This document shows positions 44,433-52,870 of a stretch of DNA of 64,000 nucleotides, in pieces. The notes under the pieces were generated by a model, which searched no databases, was not told the origin of the DNA, and was given only the letters and a program-made list of their open reading frames with translations. Source of the DNA: Pseudofrankia saprophytica (GTDB lineage: Bacteria; Actinomycetota; Actinomycetes; Frankiales; Frankiaceae); assembly GCF_000235425.2 (NCBI RefSeq), contig NZ_KI912266.1, forward strand, positions 6,788,553 to 6,852,552, in the 5' to 3' direction. The position numbers and the translations under genes are program-made. The stretch's first letter is position 1, and the number at the start of each line of letters is the position of its first letter.

Positions 44433-47400
44433 CTACTCGGCGGAGGCGCTGGCCTCCACGGACTCCGTCGGCTTCGCCACCGGGCGGGATGCCCGCCGCG
44501 GCCGACGGCCACGGCCGCCCGCCGAGCCCGCGTCGACGGAGGCGCTGTCCGGATCGGCCGAGTTGGCGAACACGGTCGGCCCCCCCGGCGCGGCGTGCTC
44601 CGCATCCTCGGTGGCGCCGGTGGGCGCGCCGCCGTTCTGGTGGCCCTGGGGGTAGGCCGCCGCGCCGTTCACCGGCCAGCCGGTGCCAGCCGGTTCACCG
44701 ACGGATGCCTGGCGGGCCTGGTCGTCGCCGGTCGCGATGGCGACCGGCCAGCCGGTGCCGGCCGCGGCCGGCACCGGCTGGGCCGACGTGCTCTGGGCCG
44801 GCTTCGGCTCCGCCTGCTGGGCGGCCGTCGGCGCCGGTGGGACCACGTCCGCGGAGATGACCTGGCTCGTCGCCCGGCGGGCCCGCCGGGACCGGCGGCC
44901 GCCTTCCCGCGAGGCGCCGGCCTCGGCGCCTCCCGTGGTCTCGACCGCGGCCTCGCCTGGCCCGGCGACCCCGCTGTGGCCGTCGGGGAGACCAGCGGCC
45001 TCGGGGATCTCCAGGTCGCTCTCAGCCACGCCTGGCTGCTCGCCGTCCCCGAGGGTCGCGGCCGCGAGCGCGGGGATGGCGCCGCGCCGGCCGGCGCGCC
45101 GGAGCGGGGGCACCGGGATGGGCGTGGGCGGCGGCGTCTGGTGGCCGTCCAGGTGGATGAGCACACCACGCCCGTTGCAGTGCGCGCAGGGTTCGCTGTA
45201 CGCCTCCAGCAGGCCCTGGCCGACCCGCTTGCGGGTCATCTGGACCAGGCCGAGGCTGGTCACCTCGGCGACCTGGTGGCGAGTGCGGTCCCGGCCGAGG
45301 CACTCGGTGAGCCGGCGCAGCACCAGCTCGCGGTTGCTCTCCAGGACCATGTCGATGAAGTCGATGACGATGATCCCGCCGATGTCGCGCAGCCGCAACT
45401 GACGGACGATCTCCTCCGCGGCCTCGAGGTTGTTCTTGGTGACGGTCTCCTCGAGGTTGCCGCCCTTGCCGGTGAACTTGCCGGTGTTGACGTCGACGAC
45501 CGTCATGGCCTCGGTCCGGTCGATCACCAGCGAGCCACCGGAGGGCAGCCACACCTTGCGGTCCAGTGCCTTGGCCAGCTGCTCGTCGACGCGGTACTCG
45601 GTGAACAGGTCGATCGTCCCGACGTGCCGGCGGACCCGGGGACGCAGGTCCGGCGCGACCATGTCGACGTAGTTCTCGATGGTCTCGGCCTCGCCCGAGC
45701 CCTGCACCAGCAGCTCGGTGAAGTCCTCGTTGAAGATGTCGCGGATCACCCGGACGACCAGGTCCGGCTCGCCGTACAGCAGCGCCGGGGCACTGGCCTT
45801 CTGCGCCTTGCGGGCGATGTCCTCCCACTGGGCCGCGAGGCGTTCGATGTCCCGCTCGAGCTCCTGCTCGCTCGCGCCCTCGGCGGCCGTCCGCACGATC
45901 ACGCCGCCGTCCTCGGGGGTGATCTTCTTGAGGATGCTCTTGAGACGGGACCGCTCGGTGTCCGGCAGTTTGCGGCTGATACCGGCGCTCTGCCCGTCCG
46001 GCACGTAGACCAGGTAGCGGCCCGGCAGGCTGATCTGGCTGGTCAGCCGAGCGCCCTTGTGCCCGATCGGGTCCTTGGAGACCTGGACGAGCACGGACTG
46101 GCCCGGCTTGAGCGCCTGCTCGATCTTGCGCGGCCGGCCCTCCAGCCCCGAGGCGTCGTAGTTCACCTCGCCGGCGTAGAGGACGGCGTTGCGGCCCTTG
46201 CCGATGTCGACGAACGCCGCCTCCATGCTGGCCAGCACGTTCTGCACCCGGCCGAGGTAGACGTTGCCCGCGTACGAGGCGGAGCTGGCCCTGGTGACGA
46301 AGTGCTCGACGAGGACGCCGTCCTCGAGCACGGCGATCTGGGTGCGGTCGCCGGCGTTGCGCACGAGCATCCGGCGCTCGACCGACTCACGACGGGCGAG
46401 GAACTCCGACTCGGTGACGATCGGCGGTCGGCGCCGGCCGATGTCACGGCCCTCCCGGCGCCGCTGCCGCTTCGCCTCGAGCCTGGTCGACCCGCTGACC
46501 CCGCGGACGAGGTCGTCGTCGCGGCGCGTCTCACGGACGTGGACGACCGTGTTCGGCGGGTCGTCCGGAGACGACGAGGTCTCCTCCCCGCCGGGTGAGG
46601 CCCGGCGCCGCCGGCGCCGACGGCGGCGTGAGCCGGGCCGCCCGTCGTCGTCCTCGTCCTCGTCGCCCGTGTCGGCGGCGAGCTGCTCGTCGGCCTCGTC
46701 GTCCTCGGCCTCGTCGTCGTCCTCGGCGGCGGGCTGCCCCGCGTCGCCCTCACCGGCCTCGGCGGTGGCCGCCTCGGTGGTGTCGAAGCCGTCCTCGTCG
46801 CCACGCGCCCGGCCCCGGCCACGCCGGCCGCGCCGGCGGCGGCGGGTGCCGGCCAGGTCGGCGTCCTCCAGGCCCGCCTCAGCGTCGGCGGCCTCGGGCT
46901 CCTGGGTCTCCCCGGTCTCGAGCACGGCAAGCTCGACGAGCTCGTCGCCGGCCTCCGTGGCCTCCTCGGTCTCCCGGACGGCCACCTCCGGCGCCGCCCG
47001 GTCAGGGCGCTGCTCCCCGTCGCGGGGACGGTCACGATCCCGGTCGCGATCACGGTCGCGTTCGCGGCCACGGGGGGCCGGCGGCTCGTGGGCGGCCAGG
47101 TCGGGTGCCTGGAAGGTCACCGCGGTCACCGGGCGGCGGGCCACGCGCGGCGTGGACTCCTGGGTGTCGAATCCCGCCGAGAAGGTCGACCCGGCACTCC
47201 ACCGCGGAGCGGCCGACCGGCCGCCTCCGCCCGTCCGTGCCGGTGCCTCGGCGGTCGGTGTCTCGACGGCGGGTGCCTCCGCCGCGGGTGCCTCCGCGGC
47301 AGGTGCCTGCGTGGCGGGTACATCGGTCTGGGCCGACGGCTCAGCCTCGGCCACCTCGCCGGCCGCGGGCTCCTCGGTGGCGCGGGTGCGCCGGCTGGCG

Positions 47401-48293
47401 GCGCGACGACGCGTCCTGGCCGCCGGGGCGGCCGGCTCGGCCTCGGCGGGCACCTCGGCCGCCGGCTCGGAGATCTCCGGCGTCTCGACGGGCTGGGCCA
47501 CGGCCGCGGTCGGCTCGCCCACGGCGGGAGGAACGGCCCCGGTGGGCGTCCCGGCCGTTGGCGCCTGTGCCGTCTCGGCGGACGGTTCGGCCGGCGTGGA
47601 CGCGCCGCGACGGGCGGCCCGGCTTCGGCGCCGTACCGGCGCCTCGACCGGGGTGGGCTCGACCTCGCCGGTCGCCTCGCCGGCAGCCGGCGCGCCGGCC
47701 TCGGCCGTCGACGGCTCAGCCGGCGCCGCGGCGACGGGAGCGGTGATCTCCGACTCGGGAAGCGGCGCGACGGGCGTGAGCACGGCCCGGACCGCGCGGC
47801 GTGCGCGCGACCGGCCGGGTGCCTTGGCTGGTGCCTCCTGGACCGCCGGGTCGGAGTCGACCGGCGGCGTATCGACCGGGGCGACGGCGACCGGCGCGAC
47901 ATCGACCTGCGTCGTGCTGGTTTCCGCCACGGCCTCGGTGGGCTCGCTCGCGGGCGCCGGCGGCTCGGCCTCACCGGCCGGGGCGGGTACGACCGCCCCG
48001 GCCGCCGGGTCGAGTTCGTCCTCGTCCGCGGATTCCATGTCGGTCACGGGTTCCGGGTCGGTCGTGGCCAGTACGGCCGGCGTGTCGGTCGAGTCCAGGT
48101 CGACCGGGGCCCCACTGGCGGTGGGTGGCTCCAGGCCGTCGGCAGGCTGCTCGAAGGGCAGCTCGACGGATGGCTCGCTGGGAGGACCGGCTGGTCGGCC
48201 GGCCGCGCGACGGCGTCGAGGCGAGAGGGCGGGCTGTTCCGCCGTCGTCGCTGTCTGGTTGTCGTCGCTGGGAATCTGAGTGTCGTCGGGCAC
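44433..48293 (-). CDS. rne: Ribonuclease E/G family endoribonuclease
   Basis: A 1286-residue RNase. Unlike the E. coli enzyme, the catalytic part is C-terminal to a disordered stretch of about 640 residues rich in Ala, Pro, Glu and Thr with Arg-rich patches (RRRRGRRGRGR), as in other actinobacteria. The S1 domain spans about residues 660-740 (GNVYLGRVQNVLASMEAAFV), the DNase I-like catalytic motif TVVDVNTGKFTGKGG lies near 930, and the zinc-link CAHCNGRG near 1033. A second disordered tail follows. It cuts single-stranded AU-rich RNA and matures rRNA and tRNA. GAGG stands ten bases before the GTG start. Confidence 0.95.
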   Translation of the reverse strand: MPDDTQIPSDDNQTATTAEQPALSPRRRRAAGRPAGPPSEPSVELPFEQPADGLEPPTASGAPVDLDSTDTPAVLATTDPEPVTDMESADEDELDPAAGAVVPAPAGEAEPPAPASEPTEAVAETSTTQVDVAPVAVAPVDTPPVDSDPAVQEAPAKAPGRSRARRAVRAVLTPVAPLPESEITAPVAAAPAEPSTAEAGAPAAGEATGEVEPTPVEAPVRRRSRAARRGASTPAEPSAETAQAPTAGTPTGAVPPAVGEPTAAVAQPVETPEISEPAAEVPAEAEPAAPAARTRRRAASRRTRATEEPAAGEVAEAEPSAQTDVPATQAPAAEAPAAEAPAVETPTAEAPARTGGGGRSAAPRWSAGSTFSAGFDTQESTPRVARRPVTAVTFQAPDLAAHEPPAPRGRERDRDRDRDRDRPRDGEQRPDRAAPEVAVRETEEATEAGDELVELAVLETGETQEPEAADAEAGLEDADLAGTRRRRRGRRGRGRARGDEDGFDTTEAATAEAGEGDAGQPAAEDDDEAEDDEADEQLAADTGDEDEDDDGRPGSRRRRRRRRRASPGGEETSSSPDDPPNTVVHVRETRRDDDLVRGVSGSTRLEAKRQRRREGRDIGRRRPPIVTESEFLARRESVERRMLVRNAGDRTQIAVLEDGVLVEHFVTRASSASYAGNVYLGRVQNVLASMEAAFVDIGKGRNAVLYAGEVNYDASGLEGRPRKIEQALKPGQSVLVQVSKDPIGHKGARLTSQISLPGRYLVYVPDGQSAGISRKLPDTERSRLKSILKKITPEDGGVIVRTAAEGASEQELERDIERLAAQWEDIARKAQKASAPALLYGEPDLVVRVIRDIFNEDFTELLVQGSGEAETIENYVDMVAPDLRPRVRRHVGTIDLFTEYRVDEQLAKALDRKVWLPSGGSLVIDRTEAMTVVDVNTGKFTGKGGNLEETVTKNNLEAAEEIVRQLRLRDIGGIIVIDFIDMVLESNRELVLRRLTECLGRDRTRHQVAEVTSLGLVQMTRKRVGQGLLEAYSEPCAHCNGRGVLIHLDGHQTPPPTPIPVPPLRRAGRRGAIPALAAATLGDGEQPGVAESDLEIPEAAGLPDGHSGVAGPGEAAVETTGGAEAGASREGGRRSRRARRATSQVISADVVPPAPTAAQQAEPKPAQSTSAQPVPAAAGTGWPVAIATGDDQARQASVGEPAGTGWPVNGAAAYPQGHQNGGAPTGATEDAEHAAPGGPTVFANSADPDSASVDAGSAGGRGRRPRRASRPVAKPTESVEASASAE

Positions 48294-48406
48294 GGGATAT
48301 GAAGCCTCCGGGCTCCCGGGCGCGCTGCCTCAGGGCAGTCGCGGCCGCGCAGAAGCCACTGTCTCGTCCGGCGGACAAACCGCCGTAATCCTGCGACGCC
48401 CTGGCG

Positions 48407-49192
48407 TCAAGCTGTGAGTCGACCCGCCAACCGGCCCGTCTCGCTATGGTTCGGCACCCCGGTAGGGGCGACCAACGGGTCCGTCAGCGTCCCGCCCACA
48501 CAGACCAGTCCCTGCTCGAGCCTGGTTGGCTCCGGCGGAACCGGGAACGTCAGCGGCGGAACGGCGACCACTCCGAGGGCAGTCAGCACGTCGTCTGGTC
48601 GCACAGCGGGCGTCGTATGCCGCACGACCACATCCAGTATCGCACAGTCGCGCGTCTCCGCACGGCAAACGCCGCAGATCACCGCTCGCCGCACGTCGAC
48701 GAGGCCGCGGCCAGACTTGGTTTTGCGCTCGACCTCGAGACTTTCCCGAGCCAGCAGCGCGTCCAGCGCCCGGGCGACGTCGTCCGCCGGCACGCCCGGC
48801 AGGCGCACGCTCCAGCGGGACGCCTCGATCCGGTCTGCCAGTGGACCACCCTCCGCCGGCACGCAGGCGAGCAGGTCGAGCCCAGGCGGCAGGGCCGCGT
48901 CCAAGGCGACCCGCAGCGCCTCCGGGTCGACGTCCTCGACGAGCGCGAGCTCGACGTACTCGGCCTCGCTGGCCGCCCCGGTGGGCACCCCGTTGATCCA
49001 CGAGACCCTCGGATGCGGGCTGAAGCCGGCCGAGAAGGCCATGGGCACGCGCGCGCGGCGCAGCCCACGCTCGAAGCTGCGCGCGATGTCGAGCTGGGAG
49101 AGGAACCGCAGCCGGCCCCGCTTGGCGAACCGCAGCCGCACCCGCGCGACCGGCGGTGGCGGCGGCGGGCCGTCAGGGCGCCGCGGCGGCAC
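48407..49192 (-). CDS. TIGR03936 family radical SAM-associated protein (DUF2344)
   Basis: A 261-residue protein: VRLRFAKRGRLRFLSQLDIA, SFERGLRRARVPMAFSAGFS, PHPRVSWINGVPTGAASEAE and EYVELALV are the DUF2344 signature. Its start overlaps the end of the radical SAM gene by 20 bases. In some bacteria the two are fused, showing that they work together, possibly in RNA or cofactor modification, but the reaction is unknown. It is followed by rne on the same strand. Confidence 0.9.
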   Translation of the reverse strand: MPPRRPDGPPPPPPVARVRLRFAKRGRLRFLSQLDIARSFERGLRRARVPMAFSAGFSPHPRVSWINGVPTGAASEAEYVELALVEDVDPEALRVALDAALPPGLDLLACVPAEGGPLADRIEASRWSVRLPGVPADDVARALDALLARESLEVERKTKSGRGLVDVRRAVICGVCRAETRDCAILDVVVRHTTPAVRPDDVLTALGVVAVPPLTFPVPPEPTRLEQGLVCVGGTLTDPLVAPTGVPNHSETGRLAGRLTA

Positions 49193-51188
49193 GGGCCTTC
49201 TCCTGCCCCGTCGCCGGCACCATCGCGGCCGGGGCCCCGGCCGGCGCGCGCGCGGGCAGCGGCGGCACCGGGGTCAGCGGCAGCAGCGTGCGGCGCGTCG
49301 GTCCGATCTCGATCTGTGAGCCCGTCGTCGGGCAGACGCCGCAGTCGTAGCAAGGTGTCCAGCGGCAGTCGTCGATCTCGACCGCGCCGCGCAGCGCGTC
49401 CTGCCAGTCCGACCACAGCCAGTCGCGGTCGAGGCCCGCGTCGAGGTGGTCCCAGGGCAGCACCTCGCGTTCGGGGCGCTCCCGGGTGGTGAACCAGTCC
49501 AGCGAGACGCCCAGCGGCTCGAGCTCGGCGGCCGCTGCGCGCTGCCAGCGCTCGAAGGAGAAGTGCTCGCTCCAGCCGTCGAAGCGCCCGCCCTCGCGCC
49601 ACACCCGTTCGATCACCCGGCCCACCCGGCGGTCGCCACGCGAGAGCAGGCCCTCGACGATCCCCGGCCGGCCGTCGTGATAGCGGAACCCGACGGCACG
49701 GGAGATCTCCCGGTCGGCCCGGACGGTGTCCCGCAGCAGCTTGAGCCGTTGGTCGGTGACCTCCCAGGGCGCCTGCCCGACCCACTGGAACGGGGTGTGT
49801 GGCTTGGGCACGAACCCGCCGATGGAGACCGTGCAGCGGATGTCACGGTGCCCACTGGCCTTGCGACCAGCCTTGATCACCTCGCGGGCGAGCTTCGCGA
49901 TGCCGAGCACGTCCTCGTCGGTCTCCGTCGGCAGGCCGCACATGAAGTAGAGCTTCACCTGTCGCCAGCCCTGCGCGTACGCGGTGCTGACGGTGCGGAT
50001 CAGGTCCTCCTCGCTGACCATCTTGTTGATGACCTTGCGAAGACGCTCCGAACCGCCCTCGGGAGCGAAGGTGAGGCCGCTGCGACGGCCGTTGCGGGAG
50101 AACTCGTTGGCCAGAGTGACGTTGAACGCGTCGACCCGGGTCGACGGCAGCGACAACGACGTGTTCGTGCCCTCGTAGCGGTCGGCGAGTTGGGTCGCGA
50201 GCTCGCCGATCTCGCTGTGGTCGGCGCTCGACAGCGACAGCAGCCCCACCTCGGAGAATCCGGATGCCGACAGGCCGGCGTCGATCATCGCGCCGATCGT
50301 GTCGATCGAGCGCTCGCGAACCGGCCTGGTGATCATTCCGGCCTGGCAGAACCGGCAGCCACGGGTGCAGCCGCGGAAGATCTCCACGCTCATCCGCTCG
50401 TGCACGGTCTCCGCGAGCGGCACCAGCGGCGTCTTCGGGTACGGCCAGGAGTCCAGGTCGGACAGCGTGTGCTTGGCCGGGCGAGCGGGCACGTCGTCGC
50501 GGTTGGGGGTGACGGCGGCGATCGCGCCGTCGCTGCCGTAGGTGACGTCGAAGAACGCCGGCACGTACACGAGGCGACGCCGCGCAAGGCGGGCGAGCAG
50601 CTCCGTGCGGCCGCCGGGCGAGCCCGCGGCCTTGAACGCGCGGACCACGTCGGTGATGTCGAGGACGGCCTGTTCGCCGTCGCCGAGGACGACGGCGTCG
50701 ACGAAGTCGGCGACGGGCTCCGGGTTGAACGCCGAGTGCCCGCCCGCGATCACCAGCGGGTGCCCGTCGCCGCGGTCGGCGGCGTGCAGCGGGATGCCGG
50801 CGAGGTCGAGCGCGGTCAGCAGGTTGGTGTAGCCGTGCTCGCTGGCGAAGCTGACGCCGAGGACGTCGAAGTCGCCGACCGGGCGGTGGGCGTCGACGGT
50901 GAACTGGGGCACGTCGTGCTCGCGAAGCAGCGCCTCCAGGTCCGGCAGCACCGCGTAGGCGCGCTCGGCGAGCACGTCCGGCTGCTCGTTGAGGACCTCG
51001 TAGAGGATCTGCAGGCCCTGGTTGGGCAGGCCGACCTCGTAGGCGTCCGGGTACATCAGGCACCAGCGGACGGCGGCGGACTCCCAGGGCTTGACGGTGG
51101 AGTTCCCCTCACCGCCGACGTACTGCACGGGCTTGCGGACCCTGGGCAGCAGCGGCTCCAGGCGGGGGAACAGCGACTGTCCGGCCAT
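49173..51188 (-). CDS. TIGR03960 family B12-binding radical SAM protein
   Basis: A 671-residue enzyme. An N-terminal cobalamin-binding-like region (PDAYEVGLPNQGLQILYEVL, VLGVSFASEHGYTNLLTALD, VIAGGHSAFNPEPVADFVDA) precedes the radical SAM barrel with the cluster motif RGCTRGCRFCQAGMITRP (CxxxCxxC, about residues 272-279). The C-terminal third includes CYDCGVCPTTGSQIEIGPTR, a further cysteine cluster. The product of this enzyme is not established. It overlaps the DUF2344 gene by 20 bases, and rodA ends 21 bases upstream. Confidence 0.93.
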   Translation of the reverse strand: MAGQSLFPRLEPLLPRVRKPVQYVGGEGNSTVKPWESAAVRWCLMYPDAYEVGLPNQGLQILYEVLNEQPDVLAERAYAVLPDLEALLREHDVPQFTVDAHRPVGDFDVLGVSFASEHGYTNLLTALDLAGIPLHAADRGDGHPLVIAGGHSAFNPEPVADFVDAVVLGDGEQAVLDITDVVRAFKAAGSPGGRTELLARLARRRLVYVPAFFDVTYGSDGAIAAVTPNRDDVPARPAKHTLSDLDSWPYPKTPLVPLAETVHERMSVEIFRGCTRGCRFCQAGMITRPVRERSIDTIGAMIDAGLSASGFSEVGLLSLSSADHSEIGELATQLADRYEGTNTSLSLPSTRVDAFNVTLANEFSRNGRRSGLTFAPEGGSERLRKVINKMVSEEDLIRTVSTAYAQGWRQVKLYFMCGLPTETDEDVLGIAKLAREVIKAGRKASGHRDIRCTVSIGGFVPKPHTPFQWVGQAPWEVTDQRLKLLRDTVRADREISRAVGFRYHDGRPGIVEGLLSRGDRRVGRVIERVWREGGRFDGWSEHFSFERWQRAAAAELEPLGVSLDWFTTRERPEREVLPWDHLDAGLDRDWLWSDWQDALRGAVEIDDCRWTPCYDCGVCPTTGSQIEIGPTRRTLLPLTPVPPLPARAPAGAPAAMVPATGQEKARAAAAP

Positions 51189-51209
51189 GGGTGCCAGCCT
51201 ACCCAGTCC

Positions 51210-52442
51210 TCAGAGGGCATACGGGTCCGTGCGCGACCGGAGTCGGACGTTCTGCAACAGGCCCACTGCCAGCATGTTCGCGAACATGGCCGAGCCACCG
51301 TACGAGACGAACGGCAGGGGCAGGCCCGTGACCGGCATGATGCCCAGGGTCATCCCGACGTTGACGAACGCCTGGAACGCGAACCAGCACACCACCCCGG
51401 TGCCGACCAGCGCGCCGAAGGAGTCGTCGGAGGCGCTGGCGATCGACAGCGCCCGCCACAGCACCACGCCGAGCGCGACCAGGATCCCGCCCGCGCCGAG
51501 GAAGCCAAGCTCCTCGCCGGCGACGGTGAACACGAAGTCGGTCTGCTGCTCGGGGACGAACTGCCCCTGGGTCTGCTGGCCGTGCAGCAGGCCACGGCCA
51601 TAAATCCCGCCGTTGGCGATCGCCGTCTTGGCCTGGTCGACGTTGTAGCCGGTGGTCGAGTTGGTGGCGGCGTCGGCCGAGACGAACGAGGTGAGCCGGG
51701 CCTCCTGGTAGGGCTTGAGCAGGTGGAACTGCAGGATCGCCGCGCCGAACAGCACGCCGCCGAGCAGCAGCCCGAGCACCCAGCGCCGCGGCGCGCCGCT
51801 GACGGCCAGCATGCCGAGGATCACGAAGACCAGCACCATGACGGTGCCGAAGTCCGGCTGCAGCATGATCAGGCCGATGGGCACCAGCGCGAGCGCGAGG
51901 ACGACGAGGACGTCGACGTCACCGGGGTGGGTCGAGCGCACCCCCTCGCGGCTGTCGCGCTTCTCGCCGAGGATCATCGCCACGCCGACGATCAGCGCGA
52001 CCTTGGCGAACTCAGACGGCTGCAGCTGGAAGCCGGCCGGCAGCACGATCCACGAGTGCGCGCCGTTGATCGTGCTGCCGACGAGGAGCACCGCGACCAG
52101 GCCCAGCAGCGAGCCCAGGTAGACGAACGGCGCGTAGGCCCGCAACAGCCGGTAGTCGAGCAACATCGCCCCGGTCGCGAGCACGAGGCCGATCGCCAGG
52201 TTCAGCAGGTGGCGCTTGAGGAAGACGTTCGGGTCGGCGCCCGCGTCCGCGAGCCGCTGCTTGGTCGCGGACCAGACGAGCAGCGCGCCGAGCACGGACA
52301 GCGCCAGGACGGCGCCCATCAGCACCCAGTCGAGCCGGCGCAGCGGCGAGTGCCGACCGGAGGCGCGGTCGCGCAGCTGCCCGATCCGGCCGCGCAGCGC
52401 GACCGGTGACGACCGCAGCGCGGTCGATCCCAGCTCGTCCAC
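51210..52442 (-). CDS. rodA: Rod shape-determining peptidoglycan polymerase RodA
   Basis: A 410-residue SEDS-family membrane protein with about ten hydrophobic segments. Diagnostic parts: NGAHSWIVLPAGFQLQPSEF, MLQPDFGTVMVLVFVILGML, YNVDQAKTAIANGGIYGRGL, FVFTVAGEELGFLGAGGILV and GLPLPFVSYGGSAMFANMLA. RodA is the glycosyltransferase that polymerises lipid II with its partner PBP2, encoded next upstream. AGGAGG stands five bases before the GTG start. A 428-base repeat-bearing gap separates it from mrdA, unusual within this operon. Confidence 0.95.
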   Translation of the reverse strand: MDELGSTALRSSPVALRGRIGQLRDRASGRHSPLRRLDWVLMGAVLALSVLGALLVWSATKQRLADAGADPNVFLKRHLLNLAIGLVLATGAMLLDYRLLRAYAPFVYLGSLLGLVAVLLVGSTINGAHSWIVLPAGFQLQPSEFAKVALIVGVAMILGEKRDSREGVRSTHPGDVDVLVVLALALVPIGLIMLQPDFGTVMVLVFVILGMLAVSGAPRRWVLGLLLGGVLFGAAILQFHLLKPYQEARLTSFVSADAATNSTTGYNVDQAKTAIANGGIYGRGLLHGQQTQGQFVPEQQTDFVFTVAGEELGFLGAGGILVALGVVLWRALSIASASDDSFGALVGTGVVCWFAFQAFVNVGMTLGIMPVTGLPLPFVSYGGSAMFANMLAVGLLQNVRLRSRTDPYAL

Positions 52443-52575
52443 TGTGCCTCCTGTTCGCTCCGTCCGGGCGGCGCGCTCCGGCCCCTTCCCTTGCTTCGCG
52501 GCGGGAAGGGACCTCCGCGCGCCGTCCTCCTCCGCTCACGGGCGCTCCGGCGACCTCGCTGCGGCCCGGCCCACC

Positions 52576-52618
52576 TCGCTTCGCTCGTGGGCCGGGCCTC
52601 CGCGGAGGCGCGCCTCCG
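52576..52618. repeat. 43-base direct repeat, copy A
   Basis: Begins TCGCTTCGCTCGTGGGCCGG and continues through the palindrome GCCTCCGCGGAGGC to GCGCCTCCG. It is identical to 52683-52725 and offset by 107 bases. Confidence 0.85.
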
Positions 52619-52682
52619 CGCCGCACGGTCACCCACCGCTGAACGTCACCAACCCACGAACAGCCTCTGTTTGTGGGGCACT

Positions 52683-52725
52683 TCGCTTCGCTCGTGGGCC
52701 GGGCCTCCGCGGAGGCGCGCCTCCG
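52683..52725. repeat. 43-base direct repeat, copy B
   Basis: Identical to 52576-52618. The same core also occurs imperfectly at about 52791-52823. Confidence 0.85.
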
Positions 52726-52870
52726 GGCCAGCGCGGTCGCGTGGCGCATGAACGGTACGAACTCAGCTAGGCGCCGAGGGAGGGCCGCTTTGCGTCGCTC
52801 GTGGGCTCGGTTTCCGCGCCGTCGCCCAGTGCCTACCTGTCCTCCTCGCGCCGTCGTGGACGGTCGCCGG

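Larger units (their letters stand above)
52443..52870. other. Repeat-rich spacer inside the rod operon
   Basis: No gene is seen. It holds two identical 43-base repeats (52576-52618 and 52683-52725) built round the palindrome GCCTCCGCGGAGGC, and a degenerate third copy near 52791-52823. CGCCGGCTAGCCGGCG straddles the mrdA stop codon. Confidence 0.65.

Noticed and set aside
52443-52870. Short coding genes in the mrdA-rodA gap
   Set aside because: All frames are made of the repeat translated in different phases, without SD or conserved motif.
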